Notes: a model not told the origin generated them from the sequence alone. A stretch of DNA of 64,000 bases from [Bacillus] selenitireducens MLS10 (GCF_000093085.1 NC_014219.1:2410384-2474383), one strand, 5' to 3'; shown: positions 17,843 through 27,703, counted from the first letter of the stretch. Program-made: numbers and translations.

Positions 17843-18718
17843 TTAAACGTCTGACCTTGCAGTAAGAACCTGATCCACCACATAAGCGACACCATCTTCG
17901 TCATTACGACGGGTAAGGATATCACTCACCTGTTTTACCGTTTCACCTGCATTCGCCATTGCTACAGCGGTTCCGGCAACATCAAACATGGATAAATCAT
18001 TTAAATTATCCCCAATGGCCATGATTTCATGCGGTTTTATGTTTAAACGCTTAGCCATTTTCAAGACTCCATGACCTTTCGTGGCATCTCGGTGTGTGAT
18101 CTCAAGATTTTCTTTGGCAGAAGCACTGACAGCCACATCCAGAAAGGCAAGTTCTTTTTTAATACGTTCGCGCTTCGCTTCATCGTTAGAAAAAGCCAGG
18201 AGTTTCAGAACATCGGGATCACGGTCTCCAGGAAGATCACTGTAACTGTCGACAACCCGGATCGTTCCTGCATCAAACCGCATTTGGGCAAGCTCTTTTG
18301 CATCTTTTTCGGACGAGAAATCGCCGGAAGACAAAAGCAGATCCACAACCAGATCGAGTCCCTCGGCTTTATTGTTCGTAAATGCTCCTTCTGATGTATA
18401 CAGTTCATAATAAATCCGTTCTTTTTCCAAGACAGCTTGTATGGAGGAAAGCAAGCTGTCATCGATCGACCGTCGGTGTATGCATGAGCCATCCGGGTTC
18501 CTGACATCCGCTCCATTGACACAGACCATGGGAATGGATAACCCCGCTTCCTTAAGAGGCCCGCTCGCCTCAAAATAATCTCTGCCTGTTGCAGCAATAA
18601 AAGTAATACCCATTGCTTCTGCCTGCTTGATTGCCTCCACATTGGTCTTTGAAATGCGCCATCCGTCTTTCAGCAACGTGCCATCCATGTCTGATGCAAT
18701 TAATCGTATATTCTTCAT
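17843..18718 (-). CDS. Cof-type HAD-IIB sugar-phosphate phosphatase
   Basis: 291 residues. HAD motif I is ASDMDGTLL, motif II AATGRD, and motif IV GDNLNDLSMF, with a C2B cap between them. Members dephosphorylate sugar phosphates, flavin or pyridoxal phosphates; the substrate is not predictable here. It lies 70 bp downstream of the SDR gene on the same strand, possibly co-transcribed. Confidence 0.85.
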   Translation of the reverse strand: MKNIRLIASDMDGTLLKDGWRISKTNVEAIKQAEAMGITFIAATGRDYFEASGPLKEAGLSIPMVCVNGADVRNPDGSCIHRRSIDDSLLSSIQAVLEKERIYYELYTSEGAFTNNKAEGLDLVVDLLLSSGDFSSEKDAKELAQMRFDAGTIRVVDSYSDLPGDRDPDVLKLLAFSNDEAKRERIKKELAFLDVAVSASAKENLEITHRDATKGHGVLKMAKRLNIKPHEIMAIGDNLNDLSMFDVAGTAVAMANAGETVKQVSDILTRRNDEDGVAYVVDQVLTARSDV

Positions 18719-18788
18719 CTCTTGTTCGCTCCTTCATTACCTGTCACTGGACTTTTCTTTTATTATTGAATGGTTCATTGTATCACAT

Positions 18789-19511
18789 TCAGTGTTCATA
18801 GATCATTTTCCTTGTCATTCCGCCATCAATGACAATGTCTTCACCGTTGATAAACTGACTGTCCTCATCGGCCAGGAACAGGCACATCCTCGCGATATCT
18901 GCAGGTTTCCCCACACGTTTAGAGAAATGCTGCTTATGATCAACTGCTCTCAGACCATCCCTGTCTCCTGTATGAATCCAGCCGGGACTGATACTGTTCA
19001 CGGTGATCCTGTAGTCCTGAAGGCTCGCAGCCAAGGCATGTGTTACCGAACGAATGGCACCTTTGGATGCCGCGTAGGCTTCACTTCCTGGCTCGGACAT
19101 ACCTGCCCGAGTCGATGCGATCAGCATAATTCTCCCACCTTCCGGCATGCGTTTACTGACGTGCTGGCTTAAGAATACACCGGAACGAACGTTGGTGTTC
19201 ATGATTTCATCCCATGTATTGATGGTTAACTCGCCAAAAGGAACGAAAGAAGAGAGTCCCGCGTTATGAATCAGAACATCCACTGTTCCTTCTTCAGACT
19301 GATCAATTTCAGCCATAACTCCCTCAAGCTCCGTCCGGCTCGCCAGATCACACTGCAGATAAGTCAATCCCGCGCTTTCGTTCTTCACCCACTCCGGCTT
19401 CGCTTGGCGATCGATTGTCGTGACGCGATACCCTGCTTCGAGGAATGCTTTCACAAGCTCTTTTCCAATGCCCTGTGCACCACCTGTAACTAATGCATGT
19501 TTCTGTTTCAT
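18789..19511 (-). CDS. Short-chain dehydrogenase/reductase
   Basis: 240-residue Rossmann oxidoreductase. The cofactor motif is TGGAQGIG (TGxxxGxG), followed by NAGLS, the catalytic Ser in IASTRAG, Tyr/Lys in YAASKGA, and the end motif NGEDIVIDGGM. The ATG at 19511 (MKQKHALV) has GGAG 8 nt upstream; a GTG at 19520 is less likely. It is divergent from the carotenoid operon; a role in carotenoid metabolism is possible but unsupported. Confidence 0.85.
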   Translation of the reverse strand: MKQKHALVTGGAQGIGKELVKAFLEAGYRVTTIDRQAKPEWVKNESAGLTYLQCDLASRTELEGVMAEIDQSEEGTVDVLIHNAGLSSFVPFGELTINTWDEIMNTNVRSGVFLSQHVSKRMPEGGRIMLIASTRAGMSEPGSEAYAASKGAIRSVTHALAASLQDYRITVNSISPGWIHTGDRDGLRAVDHKQHFSKRVGKPADIARMCLFLADEDSQFINGEDIVIDGGMTRKMIYEH

Positions 19512-19557
19512 GGTCTTCACTCCTGCTTTTTGTCGTTACATACAGGTTAGCAGTTTA

Positions 19558-19587
19558 TTGTACAACATTTCCACTCTGAGCTATAAT
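19558..19587 (+). promoter_or_regulatory. Promoter of the plus-strand carotenoid operon
   Basis: TTGTAC (19558-19563), an 18-nt spacer and a perfect TATAAT (19582-19587), 26 bp before the first ATG. Confidence 0.65.
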
Positions 19588-19612
19588 TCAAGTAGATTAC
19601 AGGAGGTGTCTC

Positions 19613-20395
19613 ATGATACATACATTTGACCGGCGTTTGTTTCTCTTTTTCATTATTTGGTACAGCATTGGTGTTGTTCTTCTTTCTTTCGACCTCGTTC
19701 CCCCATGGCTTGAGTGGGCGAATGTTGTCTTCCTCATAACATCCGGATTGATCGCGATGATGTTTTTTTACAGAAGTCACGCCATGATCCCCGGCATCAT
19801 CACAATTTCAATCATTTTCGTTCTGTCCATGGCCATCGAGAGTTTCGGCGTCCATACGGGTCTGTTTTTCGGCGATTATTCCTATATGACAGATTTCGGT
19901 CCCAAAGTTGCCGGTGTCCCGATTACGATCGGCTTTGCATGGGTGATGGTTCTCGGTACATCCCACGTATTGGCGGCTCCGGTAACCAAGTACATCACCT
20001 CATTCCGATGGCTCGTCTACTCACTGTATGGTGCCCTTGTGGCAACGTCACTGGATTTAATCATTGATCCTGTAGCCTACGATGTTAAACAGTACTGGGT
20101 CTGGAATGAAGGCGGATTTTACTATGATATTCCCTTCTCCAACTTTTACGGCTGGTTTATTTTGTCCTTTGTGCTGCATCTGATTCTCTATGTCTTTTTC
20201 CACCGCTCAAGAGGCTGGACCAATATCCGTTCTTCCTTCTGGGAGATACGAATGGTTGTCCTCTATAACATGATGATGATCATGTTTATTATTGTGGCCG
20301 CTGTTAATGGCCTGTTTCTTGCAGTCGGGCTTACATCTGTCCTCACTGTAATCTATACGCTGCTTTACTTTGTCATGAAGGGGCGTACAGCATGA
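19613..20395 (+). CDS. cruF: Carotenoid biosynthesis membrane protein, CruF-like hydratase family
   Basis: 260-residue polytopic membrane protein of the 'carotenoid biosynthesis protein' family (PF04240). Members include CruF and the bisanhydrobacterioruberin hydratase, which add water to a terminal carotenoid double bond. Family-like features are the conserved acidic and aromatic loops (AIESFGVHTGLFFGDYSY, LDLIIDPVA, YWVWNEGGFYYDIPFSNFYG) between seven or so hydrophobic spans. First gene of the plus-strand operon and overlapping the acyltransferase by 4 nt. In C30 pathways of Bacillus a hydratase of this kind creates the tertiary hydroxyl that is then glycosylated. Function here is inferred from family and context. 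Confidence 0.8.
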   Translation: MIHTFDRRLFLFFIIWYSIGVVLLSFDLVPPWLEWANVVFLITSGLIAMMFFYRSHAMIPGIITISIIFVLSMAIESFGVHTGLFFGDYSYMTDFGPKVAGVPITIGFAWVMVLGTSHVLAAPVTKYITSFRWLVYSLYGALVATSLDLIIDPVAYDVKQYWVWNEGGFYYDIPFSNFYGWFILSFVLHLILYVFFHRSRGWTNIRSSFWEIRMVVLYNMMMIMFIIVAAVNGLFLAVGLTSVLTVIYTLLYFVMKGRTA

Positions 20396-21126
20396 TCGAA
20401 GCTGCACGCGACCCTAAATTTGTCAAACTCTTTCACGTTTATAATCTGCACCTGTTAAAGAAATCCTTTCATCATATTGGCCTGTCAAAAACGTCCATTC
20501 ACCCGGACCGGATTCCAGATTCCTCACTCTTTCTCATAAATCATTCTTCCTGGTGGGATCCGTTGCTGCTGTTTTACGTGAATGAGGTCTGGTTAAAAAA
20601 AGACGGGATTGCCATGATGGATCAAAACGGACTTGAACGTTTTCCTTTTTTCAGAAAGCTCGGTGCATATTCCATCGATGCGAGTAACCGAAGAGCTATT
20701 CTGACATCACTGAAATACACCGCCCGGAAACTCGATCAGGGAACCTCTGTATTTCTGTTCCCGCAGGGAAAGGAAACACATATTGACCAGCGCCCACTCG
20801 ACTTTATGCCCGGCGCTTCGTTCATTCAGGAAAAATCTCCGCACGTCAAAGTTGTACCCATCAGTTTTTATCATCACTTCTTTCATCATCAGCGTCCGGA
20901 ATGGTTCGTTCATATTGGTGAACCGCTGTCTTTTCGACCGGATCTTTCCAAAACAGAACGGACAGCTTATTATGAAGAGCGTATGACCGCTCAGCTCGAC
21001 GTCCTGAAAGAAACCGCAATGGACAATGATGACGATGCTTTCGTTACCCTTTTACGAGGTAAGCCAGGGGTAGGAGACCGCCTTGAAACGTTTACGTCTG
21101 CAGTAAAGAGGAGGCTGAATCAATGA
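20392..21126 (+). CDS. PlsC-type acyltransferase (carotenoid-glycoside acylation candidate)
   Basis: 244-residue 1-acylglycerol-phosphate-acyltransferase fold. The HX4D motif is NHSSWWDP (about residues 46-53), and the second motif is LFPQGKETH, replacing the usual FPEGT. It overlaps the hydratase-like gene (ATGA) and is overlapped by the glycosyltransferase, so it is tightly coupled in the carotenoid operon. By analogy with staphyloxanthin CrtO it probably esterifies the sugar of a glycosyl-carotenoid with a fatty acid, although sequence class (PlsC) differs from S. aureus CrtO. Confidence 0.8.
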   Translation: MIEAARDPKFVKLFHVYNLHLLKKSFHHIGLSKTSIHPDRIPDSSLFLINHSSWWDPLLLFYVNEVWLKKDGIAMMDQNGLERFPFFRKLGAYSIDASNRRAILTSLKYTARKLDQGTSVFLFPQGKETHIDQRPLDFMPGASFIQEKSPHVKVVPISFYHHFFHHQRPEWFVHIGEPLSFRPDLSKTERTAYYEERMTAQLDVLKETAMDNDDDAFVTLLRGKPGVGDRLETFTSAVKRRLNQ

Positions 21127-22235
21127 TCATTGTGATGTGGATCCTTGTCATCATTCAAGTCTGGGTTCTGTTTAACGGCTCTCTTCTGCCGGTCATGAAA
21201 CATCACAAAGATGGCAACCGGCATGCAAATATTGATCAACCCCTGGTCAGCATCCTCGTTCCCATGCGAAATGAAGAACGGCATGCTGCGGATTGCATTG
21301 ACAGTTTGAAACAGCTTGATTATGACGCGCTGCAAATTGTCATCATCGATGACGGTTCAACAGACGAGACTGCAACTATCCTTGAAGAGGCAATCGATCA
21401 GGACCCTCGTTTTTCCGTCATTAAAGGGACCGGTCTTCCTGAAGGTTGGGTTGGAAAAGTACATGCCTGTCATCAACTCTCAAAACATGCACAGGGAGAT
21501 TATTATCTGTTTGTCGATGCTGATGTCAGACTGGAGCCGGAAACCGTTCAGGAGTCGATCTCACTCATGAAAGCTGAGACCGGCCTCTTAAGCGGCTTTC
21601 CAAACTATCCACTGAAAGGGATTCTCGGCCATTTGATCGTCCCTCTTCAACACGTGATTATTCACCTGCATCTTCCTGTGATGTTTGCTAATTTCACGAA
21701 ATGGCCCATGGCCTCTGCTGCTCACGGTGCCTTTATGTTTTTTCGCAAAGAGGCCTATCTGGATGCTGGTGGTCATGAGGCTGTCAAACAGTCGCTCGTC
21801 GAGGATGTTCATATTACGAGAGCGATCAAAAAAGCCGGATGGAATTCGCTTCTTGTCAATCCGACAAGACTCGTAACCTGCCATATGTACGAATCGAATC
21901 AGGAAGTCTGGAACGGTTTTTCCAAAAACATTTACCCCGGTATAGGAAGAAATCCGATATTGGCCCTGTTGCTTGTCTTATTTTATGCAGGCACCTTTGT
22001 ATCACCGGTATTTTTTGCTCTTCACGGTCTCTTTACGGGCCTGTTCGTCTCTTTCATCCCATTGCTTCTGACCATCAGTATCAAAATCAGCATTGACGTG
22101 ATGAGCCGCCAAAAATGGTGGCTTGGCTTATTCATGCCGGTATCGATGCTGTTATTAAGTGCTCTGATTTTCTATTCCATGTATCTTGGACTCGCACAAA
22201 AAGGATTTACCTGGAAGGGGCGAACTTACTCATGA
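21123..22235 (+). CDS. Membrane glycosyltransferase family 2, CrtQ-like
   Basis: 370 residues: an N-terminal membrane helix, a GT-A catalytic domain (LVSILVPMRNEE, VIIDDGSTDETA, the metal-binding FVDADVR, and SLVEDVHI as acceptor-side acid) and three or so C-terminal transmembrane helices. The layout matches CrtQ, which transfers glucose to a diaponeurosporenoate-type carotenoid. It overlaps both neighbours by 4 nt (acyltransferase upstream, CrtP-like oxidase downstream), supporting a carotenoid substrate. Sugar and acceptor are inferred. Confidence 0.82.
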   Translation: MIIVMWILVIIQVWVLFNGSLLPVMKHHKDGNRHANIDQPLVSILVPMRNEERHAADCIDSLKQLDYDALQIVIIDDGSTDETATILEEAIDQDPRFSVIKGTGLPEGWVGKVHACHQLSKHAQGDYYLFVDADVRLEPETVQESISLMKAETGLLSGFPNYPLKGILGHLIVPLQHVIIHLHLPVMFANFTKWPMASAAHGAFMFFRKEAYLDAGGHEAVKQSLVEDVHITRAIKKAGWNSLLVNPTRLVTCHMYESNQEVWNGFSKNIYPGIGRNPILALLLVLFYAGTFVSPVFFALHGLFTGLFVSFIPLLLTISIKISIDVMSRQKWWLGLFMPVSMLLLSALIFYSMYLGLAQKGFTWKGRTYS

Positions 22236-23701
22236 CACATCAAAAAGCTGTTATAATCGGAGGCGGATTGGGTGGACTGTCTGCCGCGATCCGCCTCGCA
22301 TCGCAATCCTACAGCGTCACTCTCATTGATAAGAACAAAGAACCCGGTGGCAAGCTCCATAAAGTCCAAATTGGCAATCACATGTTTGACTTCGGTCCTA
22401 ATACCATTACCATGCCCCATGTATTTACGAACGTTCTCTCGGACGCCGGGCTGAACCCCGATGACTATTTTACATTTGAACGTCTCGATAGCCATACAAA
22501 AAATGTCTTTTCCGACGGAAGCAGCCTGATGTTTCATGCAGACGAAACTAAAATGAAGACTGAGCTTGCAAAATGGGACCCGGAATCCGCTTCGCGCTAT
22601 CCGGTGTACCTAAAAGAAGTCCGTAAATTGTATCACCTTGCGAACTCGCATTTTTTCCACAGGACTTTTTCTTCGTGGACGGACTACTTATCCCTGCCGC
22701 TTACATTGGGAACGATGAGAGCCCGTCCCCTTGAGACGATGGACCATTTCCATCGGAAGTTCTTTAAAGATGAGCGGATCGTTGCCGCTTTTAACCGATA
22801 TGCCACTTACATTGGGTCCTCTCCCTATCAGACACCCGCAACATTCGGATTGATCGGTCATCTGGAAATGGAACAGGGTGTCTTTTACGCAAAAGGAGGT
22901 AATCACACCATCGCAGATGGGCTGACACAAGCTGCCAAGGACCTTGGCGTTGAGATCAGGACCGATACAGAAATCAGTTCCTCATCCTTAAGCGGAGGTG
23001 CGTTGACTGCTGTTCATTCAACGGATGGTGAACAATTCAATGGAGACGTCTTTATTTTGAATGGGGATTTACTCACCCAGGCAGACCGGATTATCCATGG
23101 GAATCCAGGAAAAAAAGTCAATCGTACTGAACCGTCTGTCTCTGCTTTTGTGATCATGGCAGCTGTCGATACCAGGTTCGACCTTCACCATCACCATGTT
23201 TTCTTTGGAAAGGACCCAAAAGCGGAGTTCGAAGCGATCTTTCAACACCAGACCTATTCTGAAGATCCAACCATTTATATATGTACCTCCTCCAAATCTG
23301 ATCCGGAAATATCACCGGATGGAGATAATCTGTTTATTCTTGTCAATGCACCGCCACTGCAAAAAGACGGCACTCTCGCAGAGCCCCCGGACATAACGGA
23401 GGCACGGATTTTCCAGCGGCTGAAAGACAAAGGCATTGACATTGCACCCCACCTGATTGATAAAAAGGTTGTCAGCCCGGCAGATATACACTCCCGGTTC
23501 CACGCATTCCGCGGAGCACTTTACGGCATCGCATCTAATCGGCATCAGGACACGTTCTTGCGACCATTTAACCGCTCAAAAGAGGTATCCAATCTCTATT
23601 TCGCCGGAGGTAGCACGCATCCGGGCGGAGGGTCACCCATGGTTGTATTGAGTGGAAAAAATGTTGCCGATCTGATCAAAAAAGAACATCCGTCTTCGTG
23701 A
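22232..23701 (+). CDS. crtP: CrtP-like carotenoid oxidase (diaponeurosporene oxygenase family)
   Basis: 489-residue FAD flavoenzyme of the phytoene-desaturase superfamily. The N-terminal dinucleotide motif is VIIGGGLGGLSAAIRLA, and the C-terminal FAD motif is YFAGGSTHPGGGSPMVVLSG. Segments YIGSSPYQTPA, EQGVFYAKGG and FRGALYGIAS resemble S. aureus CrtP, which oxidises the terminal methyl of 4,4'-diaponeurosporene, more than CrtN. The ATG at 22232 overlaps the glycosyltransferase stop (ATGA). Last gene of the plus-strand operon. The desaturase-versus-oxygenase assignment is by resemblance only. Confidence 0.82.
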   Translation: MTHQKAVIIGGGLGGLSAAIRLASQSYSVTLIDKNKEPGGKLHKVQIGNHMFDFGPNTITMPHVFTNVLSDAGLNPDDYFTFERLDSHTKNVFSDGSSLMFHADETKMKTELAKWDPESASRYPVYLKEVRKLYHLANSHFFHRTFSSWTDYLSLPLTLGTMRARPLETMDHFHRKFFKDERIVAAFNRYATYIGSSPYQTPATFGLIGHLEMEQGVFYAKGGNHTIADGLTQAAKDLGVEIRTDTEISSSSLSGGALTAVHSTDGEQFNGDVFILNGDLLTQADRIIHGNPGKKVNRTEPSVSAFVIMAAVDTRFDLHHHHVFFGKDPKAEFEAIFQHQTYSEDPTIYICTSSKSDPEISPDGDNLFILVNAPPLQKDGTLAEPPDITEARIFQRLKDKGIDIAPHLIDKKVVSPADIHSRFHAFRGALYGIASNRHQDTFLRPFNRSKEVSNLYFAGGSTHPGGGSPMVVLSGKNVADLIKKEHPSS

Positions 23702-23733
23702 ACGGGTATAAATGCCAGCCTGCAAAGTAAAGA

Positions 23734-23771
23734 AGAGCCATGCCGGTGATCCTCTCACCGTGCATGGCTCT
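23734..23771. terminator. Shared hairpin between the convergent carotenoid operons
   Basis: AGAGCCATGCCGGTGA...TCACCGTGCATGGCTCT, with a 5-nt loop and one small internal mismatch. It lies after the crtP-like stop and overlaps the last codons of crtM (stop at 23755), so it can fold in both transcripts. No strong T-run follows on either strand. Confidence 0.55.
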
Positions 23772-24606
23772 CATTTATGGACGTTTCAATAATCTTTGCT
23801 TTTTCATCCTGCGTGACATAAGCCCGCTCATGAAAAACCTGATAGCCATTACGCCGAACAGCATTCAGAATGGCTTTGTAAAAGGATGCTGCTGCTTTGA
23901 CCGGTAAACGGGCAAACAGCGGGTAAAGATTCAGCTCTGAAGTGCCTTTTAAGTAATGGGTTTCCGCGATCTCCGCAAGTTCTTCCCAAATGGCAATAAA
24001 ACGGTCGTCAAGCACGCGATTCTCGAGATCGGCAATCGTATAGCCGTGTTTAGTCAGAATTTCACGTGGCAGATAGATCCGGTCGCGATCCAAATCTTCC
24101 CCAACGTCTCTCAAAATATTCGTGATTTGCATTGCATAACCGAGAGAAACCGCACTGTCGTAGAGTTCTTCTTTCTTGTCCGGTGAAAGGATCGGCAAGA
24201 GCATCAGTCCTACAGTACCCGCGACATGATAAGAGTATGTAAGAACCTCATCAAGGCTCTCATAGCGTTTTTTTGTCAAATCCATGTACTGGCCTTTAAT
24301 CATGTCATAAAAGGGCGTATGATCAAAATCAAAACGTTTAAAAGCATCGTCCAAGGCGATCCACAGTGCCGTTTGTTCCGGAATATCCCCCGCGACAAAT
24401 GTATCAAAATCGTCTTTAAATGCTTTCAGCTCCGCTTCAGGATTCTCTCCCTCGTCCACAATATCATCAGCAAGCCTGCAAAAGGCATAGACAGCCCAGA
24501 CACCTTCCCGTTTTTCTTTCGGTAAGTGATTAAATGCTTTGGCAAATGTTTTGGAATGATGTTCAATGATTTGTCTGCACGCCTGATAGGCCTGGTTCAC
24601 ATCCAT
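23755..24606 (-). CDS. crtM: Squalene/phytoene synthase family protein (dehydrosqualene synthase CrtM-like)
   Basis: 283-residue prenyl synthase that condenses two farnesyl diphosphates (C30) or geranylgeranyl diphosphates (C40). Both Asp-rich motifs are present: RLADDIVDE (about residues 44-52) and NILRDVGEDLDRDRIYLP (about 168-185). Size and company of CrtN/CrtP-type genes favour C30 dehydrosqualene. ATG at 24606 after GGAGGG. It lies 87 bp after crtN on the minus strand and ends inside the shared hairpin. Confidence 0.9.
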   Translation of the reverse strand: MDVNQAYQACRQIIEHHSKTFAKAFNHLPKEKREGVWAVYAFCRLADDIVDEGENPEAELKAFKDDFDTFVAGDIPEQTALWIALDDAFKRFDFDHTPFYDMIKGQYMDLTKKRYESLDEVLTYSYHVAGTVGLMLLPILSPDKKEELYDSAVSLGYAMQITNILRDVGEDLDRDRIYLPREILTKHGYTIADLENRVLDDRFIAIWEELAEIAETHYLKGTSELNLYPLFARLPVKAAASFYKAILNAVRRNGYQVFHERAYVTQDEKAKIIETSINESHAR

Positions 24607-24693
24607 AATGTGCCCTCCTTACGTGAATTCAACATTTATTTTAGCACATCCGCTCCGATAATTAACAGATAAATGACTCTTCTGTCAGAATCG

Positions 24694-26154
24694 TCACATG
24701 TGACCAGCTTTGTCTTCCGCCCCCTGGCGATCAAGATACGAAGATAAAACCTTTGCCCCCTGCATAACAATCGGCACCCCGCCTCCAGGATGAACGGATG
24801 CCCCCACTGCATATACATTGTTGTATTTAAAAGGCTGTACCTGTGGTCTGAATACGCCGGATTGGAAAAGTGTCGGCGCGAGACCGAAGCTGCCTCCGTC
24901 AAAAAGTCCTTCTCTCATGCTGTCGTATGGGGTACGGATTTTCATCCACTCCGTTTTTTCTTTCAACCGGGCGTCAACACGTTTTTCCAACTCGCCATAC
25001 ATCCGTTCTGCAAACGATTGAAACGCGTCTTCAGACACATAAGAAGCCGACGGAACCGGAATCAGTACATAGGCCACACTTTTGCCTTTCGGAGCGAGGC
25101 TATCATCAATGATCGAAGGATTAAACACATAAAATGACGGATCCTCGGGCAGTTTATGTTTATCGAAGATTTCTTTCATCTGTTCATCGAGATTTTCTCC
25201 CATGTAAAACTGGTGAACGTCCTGGACATCGAGCGGTTCATTCAAACCGAAATACATCAGCACGCAGCCCGCTGAAGGCGTATATTGCCTGGACGGTGTA
25301 TCTCCATTAACCAGCTTTTCTGCGACCGGAAAATCACCGTTTAAAATAAAACGGTCAAAGAGGACCATACCGTTACCGGTTTCTAGCGAGACGGCCGTGT
25401 CTCCCTCAAAATAAATCTTTTCCACTTCAGTATCACAATGGATCGTAACACCCCGTTCAATCAGGATGTCTGTCAGTACCTCGGCGAGTTTCGCATAGCC
25501 GCCTTTGATATACCAGATGCCATGCTCATGTTCACTGAAGGGAACAAGTGAATAGATGGCCGGGGTCGATTCCGGCGAGCCCCCGATGTAGAGGGTTTGG
25601 AGTGCAAAGGATTCCTGTAATTTATCATGCTTGAAATACTTTTTTGTCTGTTGCTTTACCGTCTGATAAGCCCTCAGTTTCATGAGTGTTTTTAAATTGC
25701 TTCTCGACCAGAACGCATTTTTCTTCACGAAATCCCTGTCGAGAAATGCTGCCTTTCCCTTCTCATAGCGGTCTTTCATATCAGACATGTATGAGAGGAA
25801 AGCGTCTTCCTCCCCAGGAAACAGTCGGGAAATTTCGTCGATCTGTTTTTTCTTGTCGCTGTATTTATAAAAGCTTGTCCCGTCTTTGAAGTGGAGGGGA
25901 TATACAGGATCCACCTGTTGCATATCGACAACGTCAGGTTCAACCCCAACCTCTTCAAGAATATCACGGATCATTTGCGGCAACAGCACAATCGTCGGGC
26001 CTTCGTCCACTTTAAAGCCCGACTGCTCCACAAAGCCAAGGCGCCCTCCAAGTTTTGACTGCTTCTCGTAGATGGTCACTTCTTCACCGCGCTGCACCCG
26101 GTAAAGAGCCGTGATGATCCCTCCAATACCGCCGCCGATGATCGCTGTTTTCAT
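24694..26154 (-). CDS. crtN: Dehydrosqualene desaturase, CrtN-like
   Basis: 486-residue FAD desaturase. N-terminal motif AIIGGGIGGIITALY; CrtN-like segments LQTLYIGGSPESTPAIYSLV, HGIWYIKGGYAKLAEVL and SFGLAPTLFQSGVFRPQ; C-terminal motif AVGASVHPGGGVPIVMQGAK. In C30 pathways this enzyme introduces the conjugated double bonds. The ATG at 26154 overlaps the upstream desaturase by 4 nt. Followed by crtM after 87 bp. Confidence 0.87.
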   Translation of the reverse strand: MKTAIIGGGIGGIITALYRVQRGEEVTIYEKQSKLGGRLGFVEQSGFKVDEGPTIVLLPQMIRDILEEVGVEPDVVDMQQVDPVYPLHFKDGTSFYKYSDKKKQIDEISRLFPGEEDAFLSYMSDMKDRYEKGKAAFLDRDFVKKNAFWSRSNLKTLMKLRAYQTVKQQTKKYFKHDKLQESFALQTLYIGGSPESTPAIYSLVPFSEHEHGIWYIKGGYAKLAEVLTDILIERGVTIHCDTEVEKIYFEGDTAVSLETGNGMVLFDRFILNGDFPVAEKLVNGDTPSRQYTPSAGCVLMYFGLNEPLDVQDVHQFYMGENLDEQMKEIFDKHKLPEDPSFYVFNPSIIDDSLAPKGKSVAYVLIPVPSASYVSEDAFQSFAERMYGELEKRVDARLKEKTEWMKIRTPYDSMREGLFDGGSFGLAPTLFQSGVFRPQVQPFKYNNVYAVGASVHPGGGVPIVMQGAKVLSSYLDRQGAEDKAGHM

Positions 26155-27656
26155 ACACTCACACCCTTTTTCTGTTTATAGGAATCTGCGATCAGATTAG
26201 CTGTAATTCTCCCGGATTCAAAAATGGTCGGGAGCCCGCTGCCGGGGTGAGTTCCGCCGCCAACCAGCCATAATCCGTCAAATTCCTCATATTGATTGTG
26301 AGGACGGAAGAACATCATTTGACCCAGATTATGCGCCAGATTAAAAGTTGCGCCTTTGTACACATACTTCTCATTTTCCCAGTCGTCCGGTGTCAGCACT
26401 TCTTCAAATTCGATATGTGCTTGTAAGTCGTCAATGCCCGTTTTCTCGGCAATTTGGTCCCAAACCAGTTTTCGGAAAGATTCTTTTTCTTTTTCCCAGT
26501 CAATCTCCGAAAAATTGTTCGGTACCGGCGCCAGAATATACAATGCCGATTTACCGGCAGGAGCAACAGTAGGATCGGACACGGACGCGTTTTGAATATA
26601 AATCGAAGGATCATCGGAGAGAATTTTGCTCTTAGTGATCTCTTCCACATTTTTCTTGTAATTGTCGGAGAACAGGATCGTATGGTGATCGAGATTGACC
26701 GGCATATCGATTCCTGCATATATCATAAATGTGGAGCAGGAATACTTTTTCTTCTTCAGCGTTTCATCCTTGTGAGATTTTCTCATCTTGTTATCAATCA
26801 GCATCTCCATGCCTTTCGCGAAGTCTGCATTCATCACTACGTGATCGGCTTTCAGCGTCTCTTCTGAATCAAGGATCAGACCATGTACTTTTTTCGACTC
26901 ATCGATCAGCAGTTTTTTCACACCTTTATTCAGATGGATCTTCCCACCATGCTCTTCAATCACTTTTGCCATGGCTTTTGTCAGTTGATTGAGACCGCCT
27001 TTCGGGTGAAACACGCCCCATTCATGTTCCATATACGAGAGAATACTGAATGCGCCCGGACACTCCCACGGTGACATTCCAAGGTACTTGGACTGGAAAG
27101 TGAAAGAGAGCTTCAGCCGCTCATCATCAAAATAGGAACTGAGGACGTCGTAGAGACTTTTACCGAGTTCAAGCTCCGGAACAGCCTTCAGACTTCTTGG
27201 AGCGAGATAGTCGGTCAGGCGGTCGTGTTTTTTCTGCAATACAGGGGTCAATGCATTCATTTTTTTCCGTGTATCCGACATGAATCGATCGTAATGCTCT
27301 TCATTTCCAGGAAAATGGTGCGCGATTTCTTTTTTCATGGTTTCCGGGTCTCGCGACGCCCTGACAGTAGTGTCATGAAAGACCAAAGAATACATCGGCT
27401 CAAGCTCTGTCAATGTTACATAGTCATGCAGGCTGCGCCCCGCTGCCTCAAAGACCTCTTCAAGTATATGAGGCATGCTGAAGAATGTGGGGCCCAGGTC
27501 AAATGTGTATCCCCGTTCGGTAAAGGATGACGTCCGTCCTCCTATGTACGACTGTTTCTCGAACACCTGAACATCAAAACCTCTTGAAGCAAGCAGCATG
27601 CCGGCTGCAAGTCCGCCAGGCCCGGCTCCTATTATTGCAATCGTTTGTTTTTTCAC
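26151..27656 (-). CDS. Phytoene-desaturase-family enzyme (third carotenoid FAD enzyme of the locus)
   Basis: 501 residues, with N-terminal AIIGAGPGGLAAGMLLA and C-terminal LWLVGGGTHPGSGLPTIFESG, the typical FAD-binding ends of CrtI/CrtN enzymes. The mid-section (FQSKYLGMSPWECPGAFSIL, EWGVFHPKGGLNQ) differs from both the CrtN-like and CrtP-like neighbours. In related Bacillaceae such extra copies (called crtNb or crtNc) perform further desaturation or terminal oxidation; its precise step cannot be assigned. GTG start at 27656 with GAGGTG 7 nt upstream. First gene of the minus-strand operon, behind a sigma-B-like promoter. Confidence 0.83.
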   Translation of the reverse strand: MKKQTIAIIGAGPGGLAAGMLLASRGFDVQVFEKQSYIGGRTSSFTERGYTFDLGPTFFSMPHILEEVFEAAGRSLHDYVTLTELEPMYSLVFHDTTVRASRDPETMKKEIAHHFPGNEEHYDRFMSDTRKKMNALTPVLQKKHDRLTDYLAPRSLKAVPELELGKSLYDVLSSYFDDERLKLSFTFQSKYLGMSPWECPGAFSILSYMEHEWGVFHPKGGLNQLTKAMAKVIEEHGGKIHLNKGVKKLLIDESKKVHGLILDSEETLKADHVVMNADFAKGMEMLIDNKMRKSHKDETLKKKKYSCSTFMIYAGIDMPVNLDHHTILFSDNYKKNVEEITKSKILSDDPSIYIQNASVSDPTVAPAGKSALYILAPVPNNFSEIDWEKEKESFRKLVWDQIAEKTGIDDLQAHIEFEEVLTPDDWENEKYVYKGATFNLAHNLGQMMFFRPHNQYEEFDGLWLVGGGTHPGSGLPTIFESGRITANLIADSYKQKKGVSV

Positions 27657-27703
27657 TGTGTATCACCTCAACGACCGTTTCCATGGTATTTTATGTCTCA
27701 GTT